This document shows, piece by piece, positions 33,923 to 40,469 of a DNA stretch of 40,469 nucleotides. Made by a program: the position numbers and the translations under genes. Source of the stretch: Chthoniobacteraceae bacterium (GTDB taxonomy: Bacteria; Verrucomicrobiota; Verrucomicrobiia; Chthoniobacterales; Chthoniobacteraceae); the NCBI GenBank assembly GCA_947479475.1, contig CANJZW010000040.1, positions 1 to 40,469 on the forward strand, in the 5' to 3' direction. How positions within the stretch are numbered: the stretch's first letter is position 1; each line of letters opens with the position of its first letter. The notes beneath the pieces are model-generated. The model saw only the letters and a program-made list of their open reading frames with translations. It had not been told where the DNA came from and made no database searches.

Positions 33923-34587
33923 CAATCGGGACTTCCCTCGTGCGAGGGCGGAGGCACAGCCAGTCCGCTCTTTGTTGCCTTCACTCTTTTCATCGCGATT
34001 GAGGTGATCCGACGCCCGACTAAAACCATCGCCACAACGCTGAGGACCACGCCGATCGTCTGCCAGGGACTGTGATGATGCGCCCCATCTTTGAACACTT
34101 CCAACCCCTCATGCATCGAGACGCCCAGGGCCGTGAGCGTGAAGCTCGGGATGATGATCGAGATAAACGTAGCCAACAGATACAACAGCGGGGGCATTTG
34201 GGTAAGGCCGTATCCGTAGTTGGCGACACTGAAGGGAACGGGACACATCCGTAGCAAAACAATGAAACCAAAACCCTCAGTTACGATGGCTTCGTTCATG
34301 CTCTGCACAAGGGGATACCGGCTTGCCAAACGCTTTCCCCAGTCCTTCGCAAACCAGCGACTGAGCGAAAAATTAACCGCCGCACTCAGCATTTTAGCGC
34401 AGAGAATCAGAACCGTACCGCGCCAAAACCCAAAGGCAAATCCGGCGTAAATCGAAAAAAAGGATACGGGAATTAAAACGGCCTGAGCACCCACGACAAG
34501 GCCACAAAACACAATGAAAGAGACCATCCCCGCATCGGAGGAAAGCCAGGTCGCATTCTGTAAACGGCTGACAATTTCTTCAACCAA
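33922..34587 (-). CDS. TVP38/TMEM64 (DedA-like) membrane protein
   Basis: 221 residues with five or six hydrophobic segments. The family core is 'LLRMCPVPFSVANYGYGLTQMPPLLYLLATFISIIIPS' (about 111-149), preceded by the helical hairpin 'FSIYAGFAFGFWRGTVL'. DedA and TVP38 proteins are inner-membrane proteins, several of which flip undecaprenyl phosphate or phospholipids. It lies 52 bases downstream of the GDP-fucose synthase gene on the same strand. The specific lipid is not known. Confidence 0.85.
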   Translation of the reverse strand: MVEEIVSRLQNATWLSSDAGMVSFIVFCGLVVGAQAVLIPVSFFSIYAGFAFGFWRGTVLILCAKMLSAAVNFSLSRWFAKDWGKRLASRYPLVQSMNEAIVTEGFGFIVLLRMCPVPFSVANYGYGLTQMPPLLYLLATFISIIIPSFTLTALGVSMHEGLEVFKDGAHHHSPWQTIGVVLSVVAMVLVGRRITSIAMKRVKATKSGLAVPPPSHEGSPD

Positions 34588-34639
34588 GCAGATACCCCTT
34601 GCCTCCGCTAGCGGAGATTTTTCACGTTTGTTTTATCCC

Positions 34640-35584
34640 TCAATGCACCCGCAATTGCCCGGCGGCCTTCGCTTTTTCGTAGGCTTTATGGGCAAGCACA
34701 AGCCCGTCTTCGAGCGCCACTTTCGGCGCCCATCCTGTTGCGCGCAGTAAACTCGTATCTAAAAGTTTACGCGGGGTTCCGTCCGGCTTCTCCGAATCCA
34801 AAACAATTCGCCCCTCGTAGCCCACAGTACGGGCCACAGCACTGGCAAGCTCTAGAATGGAGATGTCGCTACCATACCCAACATTCAGCCAGTCCGGTGG
34901 ATTCTCAAGCGTCAGGAGGTGCAAGCACGCCGACGCAAGATCGTCCACATACAGAAATTCGCGCCGAGGTGTTCCACTCCCCCAGATGGCTACTTCCGGC
35001 AGTCGGTTTTCCTTTGCGGAGTGAAAGCGGTGCAGCAGGCCGGGAATCACATGCGAATGGTTGGGATGATAATTATCCCCCTCACCATAGAGGTTGGTGG
35101 GCATGGCAGAATGGAACAACACACCATGCTGTTTCCGGTAGGCCGCGCAGAGTTTCAACCCGGCTATCTTGGCAATCGCATACGCCTCATTCGTCTCCTC
35201 AAGGGCCCCGGTCAACAAGGCGTTTTCCGGAATCGGTTGAGGCGCAAATTTTGGATAAATACAGGAGCTTCCAAGAAACAAGAGGCGCTGTACGCCGGCT
35301 TGAAAACTTGCGTGGACGATGTTGGTTGCGAGAACCAAATTGTCGTACAAAAAATCCGCTGGAAATGTCGAATTGGATAGGATGCCCCCGACTTTTGCCG
35401 CTGCGAAGATGACAATATCGGGCCTCTTTTCCTCCATGAAACGAACGACTGCTGAAGAATCAAGCAGGTCCAGTTCGCGGCGGGTGGCCAACACTGGTTC
35501 GTACGCACCAGTTCGCAGTACTGCGCGCACTAAGGACGAGCCCACCATTCCTGTGTGACCCGCGATAAAAAGACGCTTCTTCAT
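34640..35584 (-). CDS. fcl: GDP-L-fucose synthase
   Basis: 314 residues, an extended SDR. NAD(P)-binding Gly9-x-x-Gly12-x-x-Gly15 at the start, catalytic Ser107 in 'GSSCIYP' with the characteristic Cys108, Tyr135-x3-Lys139, and His178 in 'PNHSHV' match the epimerase/reductase active site. 'AMPTNLYGEGDNYHP' and 'RREFLYVDDLA' are also typical. It converts GDP-4-keto-6-deoxy-mannose to GDP-L-fucose for cell-surface glycans. The partner gmd (GDP-mannose dehydratase) is not in the window. The gene is 66 bases downstream of an FAH-family hydrolase and lies in the same minus-strand run as the SDR. Confidence 0.93.
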   Translation of the reverse strand: MKKRLFIAGHTGMVGSSLVRAVLRTGAYEPVLATRRELDLLDSSAVVRFMEEKRPDIVIFAAAKVGGILSNSTFPADFLYDNLVLATNIVHASFQAGVQRLLFLGSSCIYPKFAPQPIPENALLTGALEETNEAYAIAKIAGLKLCAAYRKQHGVLFHSAMPTNLYGEGDNYHPNHSHVIPGLLHRFHSAKENRLPEVAIWGSGTPRREFLYVDDLASACLHLLTLENPPDWLNVGYGSDISILELASAVARTVGYEGRIVLDSEKPDGTPRKLLDTSLLRATGWAPKVALEDGLVLAHKAYEKAKAAGQLRVH

Positions 35585-35650
35585 TTACAAAAAAAACGCG
35601 CTAAACGGGCGAACTCGCAAACTCGTTCAAGCAGCAATCCACCCAGCGGT

Positions 35651-36451
35651 TTATTCCTCTCTCACCGGATTGGTGAGGCGGCCAATTCCTTCAATCTCGA
35701 TTGTCACCTCATCGCCCGCGCGCAGCCAGCGCGGAAGTGGTTTAGTCGCCATACCCACTCCACTCGGAGTCCCCGTAAGGATCACCGTTCCGGGCACCAA
35801 AGTCGTGCTTCCGCTCAGATACTCAATGATTGCGGGAACATCAAACGCCATGTCGCTTGTGCGTGAATCCTGAACCGTTTCGCCGTTGAGTTCGGTGTGG
35901 ATCCTGAGGTTGTGTGGCTGCAACTCATCCGCCGTGACAAGACGCGGCCCAAGCGGCGCGAATGTGTCGAAAAACTTGCCCCGGCACCACTGGCTCCCGC
36001 CGAGTTTGATCTGGTGGTCACGCGCAGACACGTCGTTCGCACACGTGTAGCCGAGCACATATTCAAGAGCGTGTTCTCGGGAAACGTTCTTACAGGCTCG
36101 CCCTATCACGACGGCCAGTTCGCATTCGTAGTCCACCTCGTCGCTGCGCAAGTGCCGCGGCAACAGAATGGGTTCTCCGGGATGCTGCAGCGCGTTAATC
36201 CCCTTCACAAACAACACCGGCCGCTCCGGCAGCTTGGCGCCCGTTTCTTCCGCATGCTTTTTATAGTTCAAGCCCACGCATAAAATCTGGGTCGGCACTA
36301 CAGGCGCTAGCAGGCGCGCTACATCGGCCACTTCATTCGTCACACGGAAGCTTCCGTAAATATCTCCCTCAATGCGCAATGCGCTGCCATCAGTTTGTTC
36401 ACTCGCGTAGTGGGCTGCGCCCTTGGAGTCGAGATGTCGTATAATTTTCAT
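35651..36451 (-). CDS. Fumarylacetoacetate-hydrolase-family protein (acylpyruvate or diketo-acid hydrolase)
   Basis: 266 residues. The metal site of the FAH fold is visible: Glu109 and Glu111 in 'DYECELAVVIG' and Asp140 in 'CANDVSARDHQ'. 'TGTPSGVGMA' is the family's closing substrate loop. The enzyme cleaves C-C bonds of acylpyruvate-like diketo acids. The SDR gene is 31 bases upstream. SDR plus FAH is the gene pair that finishes non-phosphorylating deoxy-sugar catabolism (2-keto-3-deoxy-L-fuconate dehydrogenase and 2,4-diketo-3-deoxy-L-fuconate hydrolase), but a role in aromatic degradation is also possible. Confidence 0.85.
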   Translation of the reverse strand: MKIIRHLDSKGAAHYASEQTDGSALRIEGDIYGSFRVTNEVADVARLLAPVVPTQILCVGLNYKKHAEETGAKLPERPVLFVKGINALQHPGEPILLPRHLRSDEVDYECELAVVIGRACKNVSREHALEYVLGYTCANDVSARDHQIKLGGSQWCRGKFFDTFAPLGPRLVTADELQPHNLRIHTELNGETVQDSRTSDMAFDVPAIIEYLSGSTTLVPGTVILTGTPSGVGMATKPLPRWLRAGDEVTIEIEGIGRLTNPVREE

Positions 36452-36482
36452 AAATTTGGGGTGTAAAATAATAGAAAGTCAC

Positions 36483-37238
36483 TCACTTGCCAGCACTCCA
36501 TCCACCATCAATCATCTGGCAACTCCCAGTGACCATGGCGCTTTCCTCCGCCGCAAGATAAAGCGCGGCAGCGGCCACCTCTTCCGAACGGACCATCCGG
36601 CCGTTGAGCTGCGTGGAAGCCATTTCGCGGTAGGCCGCCTGTGGATCGGGGTATTCGGCCAGACGCGCCTTCACAAAAGGCGTCTCCACACGGCCCGGGC
36701 AAATCGCGTTGAAACGAACACCAGTCGAGGAATGGTCGAGCGCAAGCGCCCGAGTGAGTCCCACCACCGCGTGTTTGCTCACCGTGTAGGCCAGGCGGTC
36801 CCGCACTCCAACGATGCCTCCAATCGAGGCTAGCATGATCACGCTTCCACTCCCGCGCTCCAGCATATTTGGCACAAATGCTTTGCACAAATTGAAAGGC
36901 CCGCGGACGTTGACCGCGTGCAACCGGTCCAGATCCTCCGCATTGGTGGCCAGAAGATTCCCCACATGCCCAATCCCGGCGTTGTTCACGAGCACATCAA
37001 TTCCAGGAAGCTTCTGTGCGAGAGCCTCTGCGGCAACAGCGTCGCTCACATCTAAAGACTCAAAATGGGCACTGCCTCCCTGCTCCAATATTTTCTCAAC
37101 CGTTGCCTCGCCGTTTTTTTCATCCCGATCCAGAACCCATACCGTGGCTCCTTGCCGGGCGAACAACTCGGAGATTGCGCGTCCAATTCCTGAACCGGCG
37201 CCAGTCACCACTGCATTTTTTTGATCAAGGCGAAACAT
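36483..37238 (-). CDS. Short-chain dehydrogenase/reductase (2-keto-3-deoxy-fuconate dehydrogenase-like)
   Basis: 251 residues, a classical SDR. Cofactor motif Thr-Gly13-x3-Gly17-x-Gly19, 'NNAGIG' (85-90), Ser138 in 'LASIGG', and Tyr151-x3-Lys155 make a complete active site. The acidic residue at the end of the second strand ('VLDRD') suggests NAD rather than NADP. The end 'MVTGSCQMIDGGW' is typical. Followed by an FAH-family hydrolase gene after 31 bases, it may oxidise a keto-deoxy sugar acid; SDR specificity is not readable from sequence. Confidence 0.85.
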   Translation of the reverse strand: MFRLDQKNAVVTGAGSGIGRAISELFARQGATVWVLDRDEKNGEATVEKILEQGGSAHFESLDVSDAVAAEALAQKLPGIDVLVNNAGIGHVGNLLATNAEDLDRLHAVNVRGPFNLCKAFVPNMLERGSGSVIMLASIGGIVGVRDRLAYTVSKHAVVGLTRALALDHSSTGVRFNAICPGRVETPFVKARLAEYPDPQAAYREMASTQLNGRMVRSEEVAAAALYLAAEESAMVTGSCQMIDGGWSAGK

Positions 37239-37414
37239 GAATAGGATGGGTGGGCTTCTTGGGGTTGAGACGACAGGGGCACTGAATTAAGAAACAGGAA
37301 CGGATCACGCAAGTGAGTGATACGCCGCGTCAGACACGGTTCGTTTCTCAGCAGGCAAGAACCCTAGTTGGATTGTCCACCGCATTCAAGCGAGCACTGG
37401 AACCGCCGCTGGCT

Positions 37415-37435
37415 AAAAAAGCACGGAGCCTGCTT
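37415..37435 (-). terminator. Weak candidate terminator after acpS
   Basis: On the minus strand AAGCA (37435-37431) and TGCTT (37423-37419) pair around a 7-base loop, followed by T residues at 37418-37415. The stem is only 5 bp, so termination may be partial. It lies in the 237-base gap between acpS and the SDR gene, which otherwise holds a run of nine C at 37457-37465 and no gene. Confidence 0.35.
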
Positions 37436-37475
37436 GCCACGGCTTCGGGAAAGAGGCCCCCCCCCGCAGCGCTTT

Positions 37476-37871
37476 TCACTGCAAAACAACACTCGCGCCG
37501 GCGCTCACGGAAGTGTGCGTCAGACTGATCAACACCTCCCGAACCCCTCGCTGCAGCGCCAGTTCCGCACCTTTTCCACAAAGACGCACCATCGGGGCCC
37601 CGTTCGAACCGTGAAAAACCTCGATATCCAGCCAGCCCAAAGAGGCGCCAATGCCCGTCCCGAACGCCTTGGCGACCGCCTCTTTCGCCGCGAACCGCGC
37701 GGCATAAAACATCGCGGGTTCTTTTTTGGTCCCGCAATAACGCTGCTCCTCCTCCGTAAACACCCGTTTGACAAACCGTTCCCCCTGCCGCTCCAGAACC
37801 CCCTCAAACCGTGCTACCTCCACCAAATCCAAGCCTATCCCCAGTATGCGGTTGGACGCAGGTTCTTTCAT
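37476..37871 (-). CDS. acpS: Holo-[acyl-carrier-protein] synthase AcpS
   Basis: 131 residues. The 'GIGLDLVEVARF' N-terminal motif with the Mg2+-binding Asp and 'FYAARFAAKEAVAKAFGTG' with the second metal Glu are diagnostic. AcpS transfers 4'-phosphopantetheine from CoA to ACP for fatty-acid synthesis. It follows pdxJ by seven bases, last in a purH-pdxJ-acpS operon; pdxJ-acpS adjacency is common in bacteria. Confidence 0.94.
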   Translation of the reverse strand: MKEPASNRILGIGLDLVEVARFEGVLERQGERFVKRVFTEEEQRYCGTKKEPAMFYAARFAAKEAVAKAFGTGIGASLGWLDIEVFHGSNGAPMVRLCGKGAELALQRGVREVLISLTHTSVSAGASVVLQ

Positions 37872-37878
37872 GACCGGT

Positions 37879-38637
37879 TTAGACCCCCGCCATCAAACCC
37901 AGCATCTCCCGCACCGCAGCCTCCAGACCGACAAAAAGGGCGCGCGAAACAATTGAATGTCCGATGTTCAAGTCACGCAAATGAGGCACCTTGCGAATTA
38001 AATTTATGTTTTCGTAGTTAATCCCATGACCCGCATTAACCTGAAGCCCCGCCTGATGCGCCACCGCCGCCGCCTTTGCTATGCGCTCCAGCTCCGCCAC
38101 CTGGCTCGTCCCCTGCGCATTGGCAAAGGCCCCAGTATGCAGCTCCACCATTTCCGCGCCGAGCGCCGCGGACGCCTCGATCTGCCGTAAATCCGGTTCG
38201 ATAAACAGACTCACCCTGATCCCCGCCCCGCGCAGGCGTGATACGGTCTCCCCCAGCGCCTCCTCGTGACCGGCCACGGCCAAGCCCCCCTCCGTCGTGA
38301 TCTCCTGCCTGTTTTCAGGCACAAGACACACCTCCGCCGGCAGGACCCGCAGCGCGATCGCCAAGATCTCCGGCGTGTTTCCCATCTCCAAATTCAAACG
38401 GACCCCCTCCTCCTCGCGAAGTCGGTACACGTCCGCATCCTGGATGTGGCGGCGGTCCGCCCTGAGGTGAACCGTGATACCCTGAGCGCCCGAACGCACG
38501 CAAACCCGGGCGGCCTCCAAAACGGAGGGCTCGCAGTTGTGTGCTTCACCCATCCCAAAATAGCGGGCCTGCCGCACGGTGGCGACATGGTCGATATTCA
38601 CCCCAAGCTCCAAACCCCGATGGCTGTGTGTGGTCAT
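37879..38637 (-). CDS. pdxJ: Pyridoxine 5'-phosphate synthase PdxJ
   Basis: 252 residues. A TIM-barrel start 'LGVNIDHVATVRQAR' with the catalytic His, 'ITVHLRADRRHIQDAD' with the second His/Arg set, 'NLEMG', 'CLVPENRQEITTEGG' and 'VNAGHGINYENI' are the standard PdxJ motifs. It joins deoxyxylulose 5-phosphate with an aminoacetone phosphate to make PNP, the vitamin B6 precursor. It lies between purH (26 bases upstream) and acpS. Confidence 0.95.
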   Translation of the reverse strand: MTTHSHRGLELGVNIDHVATVRQARYFGMGEAHNCEPSVLEAARVCVRSGAQGITVHLRADRRHIQDADVYRLREEEGVRLNLEMGNTPEILAIALRVLPAEVCLVPENRQEITTEGGLAVAGHEEALGETVSRLRGAGIRVSLFIEPDLRQIEASAALGAEMVELHTGAFANAQGTSQVAELERIAKAAAVAHQAGLQVNAGHGINYENINLIRKVPHLRDLNIGHSIVSRALFVGLEAAVREMLGLMAGV

Positions 38638-38663
38638 TTAAAAAGTCGGCAATCGGCTCCAGC

Positions 38664-40205
38664 TTAGTGCTTAAAGTGGCGGGTTCCAGTGCACACCATC
38701 GCCATCCCCCGCGTATTCGCAGCCTCAATCACCTCCCCGTCCCGCACGGAACCACCAGGCTGCACCGCACAGGTCGCCCCCGCCTCGGCCGCGGCGATCA
38801 ACCCGTCGGGAAACGGGAAAAACGCGTCACTCCCCACCGCGCTCCCCTTCAAAGAAAGCCCCGCGTCGTGCGCCTTCCAAATCGCAATGCGCGATGCATC
38901 AATCCGAGACATTTGCCCGGCCCCGATTCCCAGAGTGCGATCTCCAGCGGCGTACACAATCGCGTTGCTCTTGACCTGCTTGACCACCCGCCACGCAAAC
39001 AACATCGCCTTGATTTCCGCCGCCGTGGGCATCCGCAACGTCACGACCTTGCCCTCGAACTCCGATTCGCCCCTGCAGGGCAGATCCCGAGTCTGCTCGA
39101 GCACCCCGCCCACCACAGATCGCAGGATCGTAGCGTCCACTCCGCTCCCCGCGTTCACGGAGGCCAGCTTGCGCATGAGGCGCAGGTTTTTCTTTTTCTG
39201 CAAAAGAGCCCGGGCTTCGGGTTCGAAGTCGGGGGCGATGATGACTTCACTGAAAATTTCACTGATCGCACGCGCCAGCGGCTCCGTCAGCACCCTGTTT
39301 GTGATGATGATCCCGCCAAAAGGCGCCTGTTTGTCCGTAGCAAAAGCCTTGTCCCAAGCCTCCCTCAGGTCCGGATCCGACCCCACGCCGCAAGGGTTCG
39401 TGTGCTTAAGAATCGCGACCGTCGGTTCGGAAAACTCCTCGATCAGTTCGGCCGCCGCCGAAATATCAAGGATGTTGTTGTAGGAGAGATCTTTGCCGTG
39501 GAGTTTCTGGAAGAAATCCTCAAAATGACCGTACAAGGCGGCCTTCTGGTGGGGGTTTTCTCCGTACCGCAACCGGGCAGTGCAGGGTAGTGAGAGGGAA
39601 AGCGAACTAGTCGCCTCCTGCGCGTTGTCTAAATAATTAGCGATGGCTCCGTCGTAACGCGAGGTATTGACAAACACCTTGATCCCTAGTCGTTCCCGGA
39701 GCTTGAGCGTGGTCGCGCCCTCATTAGCGCGCATGCTCTCCAGAACGTCTCCGTAGTCTGCCGGATCCACCACCACCGTCACAGAGCGGTAGTTTTTCGC
39801 CGCGGAACGCAGCATCGACGGGCCGCCGATGTCTATATTCTCAATCGCCTCCTCCAGAGAGACCCCCGGCTTTGCCACCGTCGCCTCGAAGGGGTAGAGG
39901 TTCACCACAACGAGGTCGATAGGACGAATCCCATTCGCCTCGGCTGCCGCGCAATGCTCGGGGTTGTCCCTGAGATATAAAAGCCCCCCGTGCACCTTGG
40001 GATGCAACGTTTTCACGCGGCCGTCCAAAATCTCAGGAGAACCCGTGAAGGATGAAATTTCCGTGGTGGCGATTCCGTTTTTTCGCAGAAGCGCGGAAGT
40101 CCCCCCCGTTGAAATGATCTCCACGCCGAGAGCCTCCAGCTCGCGCGCAAATTCCACCAACCCCGTCTTGTCCGACACAGAAACCAGAGCCCTCTGAATT
40201 TTCAT
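38664..40205 (-). CDS. purH: Bifunctional AICAR formyltransferase/IMP cyclohydrolase PurH
   Basis: 513 residues from the ATG at 40205. The N-terminal cyclohydrolase domain starts '[23 protein letters not shown]' and has 'STGGT' and '[14 protein letters not shown]'. The AICAR formyltransferase domain follows with '[15 protein letters not shown]', 'NPCGVGSD' and the active-site 'KSNAIVYA'. The end '[28 protein letters not shown]' is typical. It carries out the last two steps of purine synthesis. A TTG at 40229 would extend the frame by eight codons but is inside the promoter. It heads the purH-pdxJ-acpS operon. Confidence 0.96.
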   Translation of the reverse strand: MKIQRALVSVSDKTGLVEFARELEALGVEIISTGGTSALLRKNGIATTEISSFTGSPEILDGRVKTLHPKVHGGLLYLRDNPEHCAAAEANGIRPIDLVVVNLYPFEATVAKPGVSLEEAIENIDIGGPSMLRSAAKNYRSVTVVVDPADYGDVLESMRANEGATTLKLRERLGIKVFVNTSRYDGAIANYLDNAQEATSSLSLSLPCTARLRYGENPHQKAALYGHFEDFFQKLHGKDLSYNNILDISAAAELIEEFSEPTVAILKHTNPCGVGSDPDLREAWDKAFATDKQAPFGGIIITNRVLTEPLARAISEIFSEVIIAPDFEPEARALLQKKKNLRLMRKLASVNAGSGVDATILRSVVGGVLEQTRDLPCRGESEFEGKVVTLRMPTAAEIKAMLFAWRVVKQVKSNAIVYAAGDRTLGIGAGQMSRIDASRIAIWKAHDAGLSLKGSAVGSDAFFPFPDGLIAAAEAGATCAVQPGGSVRDGEVIEAANTRGMAMVCTGTRHFKH

Positions 40206-40214
40206 TTGGCATAG

Positions 40215-40242
40215 ATTATGGATTCTCAAGCGGGCGGGTCAA
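40215..40242 (-). promoter_or_regulatory. purH promoter, TTGACC-16-CATAAT
   Basis: On the minus strand TTGACC (40242-40237) and CATAAT (40220-40215) are separated by 16 bases, each matching five of six consensus positions. The start site falls two to four bases before the ATG at 40205, so the message is nearly leaderless and has no ribosome-binding site. Confidence 0.6.
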
Positions 40243-40350
40243 GACGCCCGCCGCAATAGCGGCGATTCCCCTCCCAGTTTGGGTGTTTCCTCATTAAATC
40301 GAGCCTGTCCGTGATTTGTTAACCATTTAATAGGCAGCGCCTTACCGTCT

Positions 40351-40391
40351 AAAAAAAGAGGGCATGACACGCGAATTTCGCTGCCATGCCC
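40351..40391 (-). terminator. Rho-independent terminator of a minus-strand transcript from beyond the window
   Basis: Read on the minus strand, GGGCATG (40391-40385) pairs with CATGCCC (40366-40360), with an inner GCGA/TCGC pairing in the loop, followed by TCTTTTTTT to 40351. It ends just before the purH promoter region. This implies a minus-strand gene to the right, ending near 40400-40430, whose coding part is mostly outside the window. Confidence 0.6.
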
Positions 40392-40439
40392 AATATCGGT
40401 CGGTTATAATTGAGTTACGACACTTAACTAGCACCACCG

Positions 40440-40469
40440 ATGCCCAACTCTTTTACCCTCCAAACCGAG
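40440..40469 (+). CDS. Possible start of a plus-strand gene (partial)
   Basis: An ATG at 40440 opens ten codons to the window edge (Met-Pro-Asn-Ser-Phe-Thr-Leu-Gln-Thr-Glu). A TATAAT sits at 40405-40410 with a loose -35 18 bases upstream. The peptide vaguely resembles the start of UvrB, but ten residues cannot prove it. The minus-strand terminator just left argues that the neighbouring gene may instead be on the minus strand. Confidence 0.2.
   Translation, partial: MPNSFTLQTE

Noticed and set aside
37457..37465. A run of nine C as a phase-variable tract
   Set aside because: It lies beyond the acpS stop and in no gene or promoter core, so slippage would have no evident effect; it could also be a sequencing-sensitive homopolymer.
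38541..39590. A 349-codon plus-strand open frame
   Set aside because: It is antisense to purH and pdxJ, which are certain.

Overview
The window looks like a chromosomal segment of a moderately GC-rich Gram-negative bacterium of the PVC group, most likely a verrucomicrobial (Opitutae-like) genome. This taxonomic call is an inference from gene content. The supporting observations are: an AsmA-like envelope protein, a lipoprotein with a clear lipobox, a GMC oxidoreductase with a Tat-exported gluconate-dehydrogenase-subunit-3 partner, an L-fucose-isomerase-like gene, a hopene-cyclase-type operon, and few Shine-Dalgarno sequences. No 16S or marker-gene comparison was possible.

Region 1 (1-6620) is the right-hand part of an integrated mobile element abutting the 3' end of a tRNA-Asp gene (6621-6694, minus strand). 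It carries a replication/recombination module organised divergently. To the left are a Sak4-like ATPase, a Cas4/RecB-like Fe-S nuclease and an SSB-like DUF669-type protein. To the right are a zinc-finger/Toprim primase, a D5/SF3-type helicase and a small helix-turn-helix protein. The roughly 740-bp gap between the two arms holds a cluster of direct and inverted ACTTCCTTC repeats that looks like an iteron-type replication origin. No integrase or left boundary is visible, so they should lie outside the window.

Region 2 (6695-15633) is ordinary chromosome: a periplasmic GMC dehydrogenase pair, a glycosyltransferase-like gene followed by an AsmA-like protein, and a divergent mntH/mntR manganese pair with a palindromic candidate MntR box, then a small lipoprotein.

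Region 3 (15674-22048, minus strand) contains an unusually long ligA and a three-gene operon: a single-barrel prenyltransferase-like protein, a class II squalene-hopene-cyclase-type enzyme with a DXDD motif, and a beta-lactamase-fold serine hydrolase.

Region 4 (22209-33881) mixes sugar and cell-wall metabolism. It holds a fucose-isomerase-like gene overlapping a class II aldolase, a minus-strand operon murU-amgK-ABC-F-gcvH (anabolic peptidoglycan-sugar recycling plus housekeeping), a VOC-family gene and pyruvate kinase, a xylulokinase-type FGGY kinase, and ubiX overlapping a DUF374 acyltransferase.

Region 5 (33922-40205, minus strand) holds a TVP38 membrane protein, GDP-L-fucose synthase, an FAH-family hydrolase and an SDR that together resemble the end of an oxidative deoxysugar pathway, and a compact purH-pdxJ-acpS operon. 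The best promoters (mntR, mntH, purH, murU) place transcription starts within a few bases of the start codon, which suggests leaderless or very short-leader mRNAs are common in this organism.
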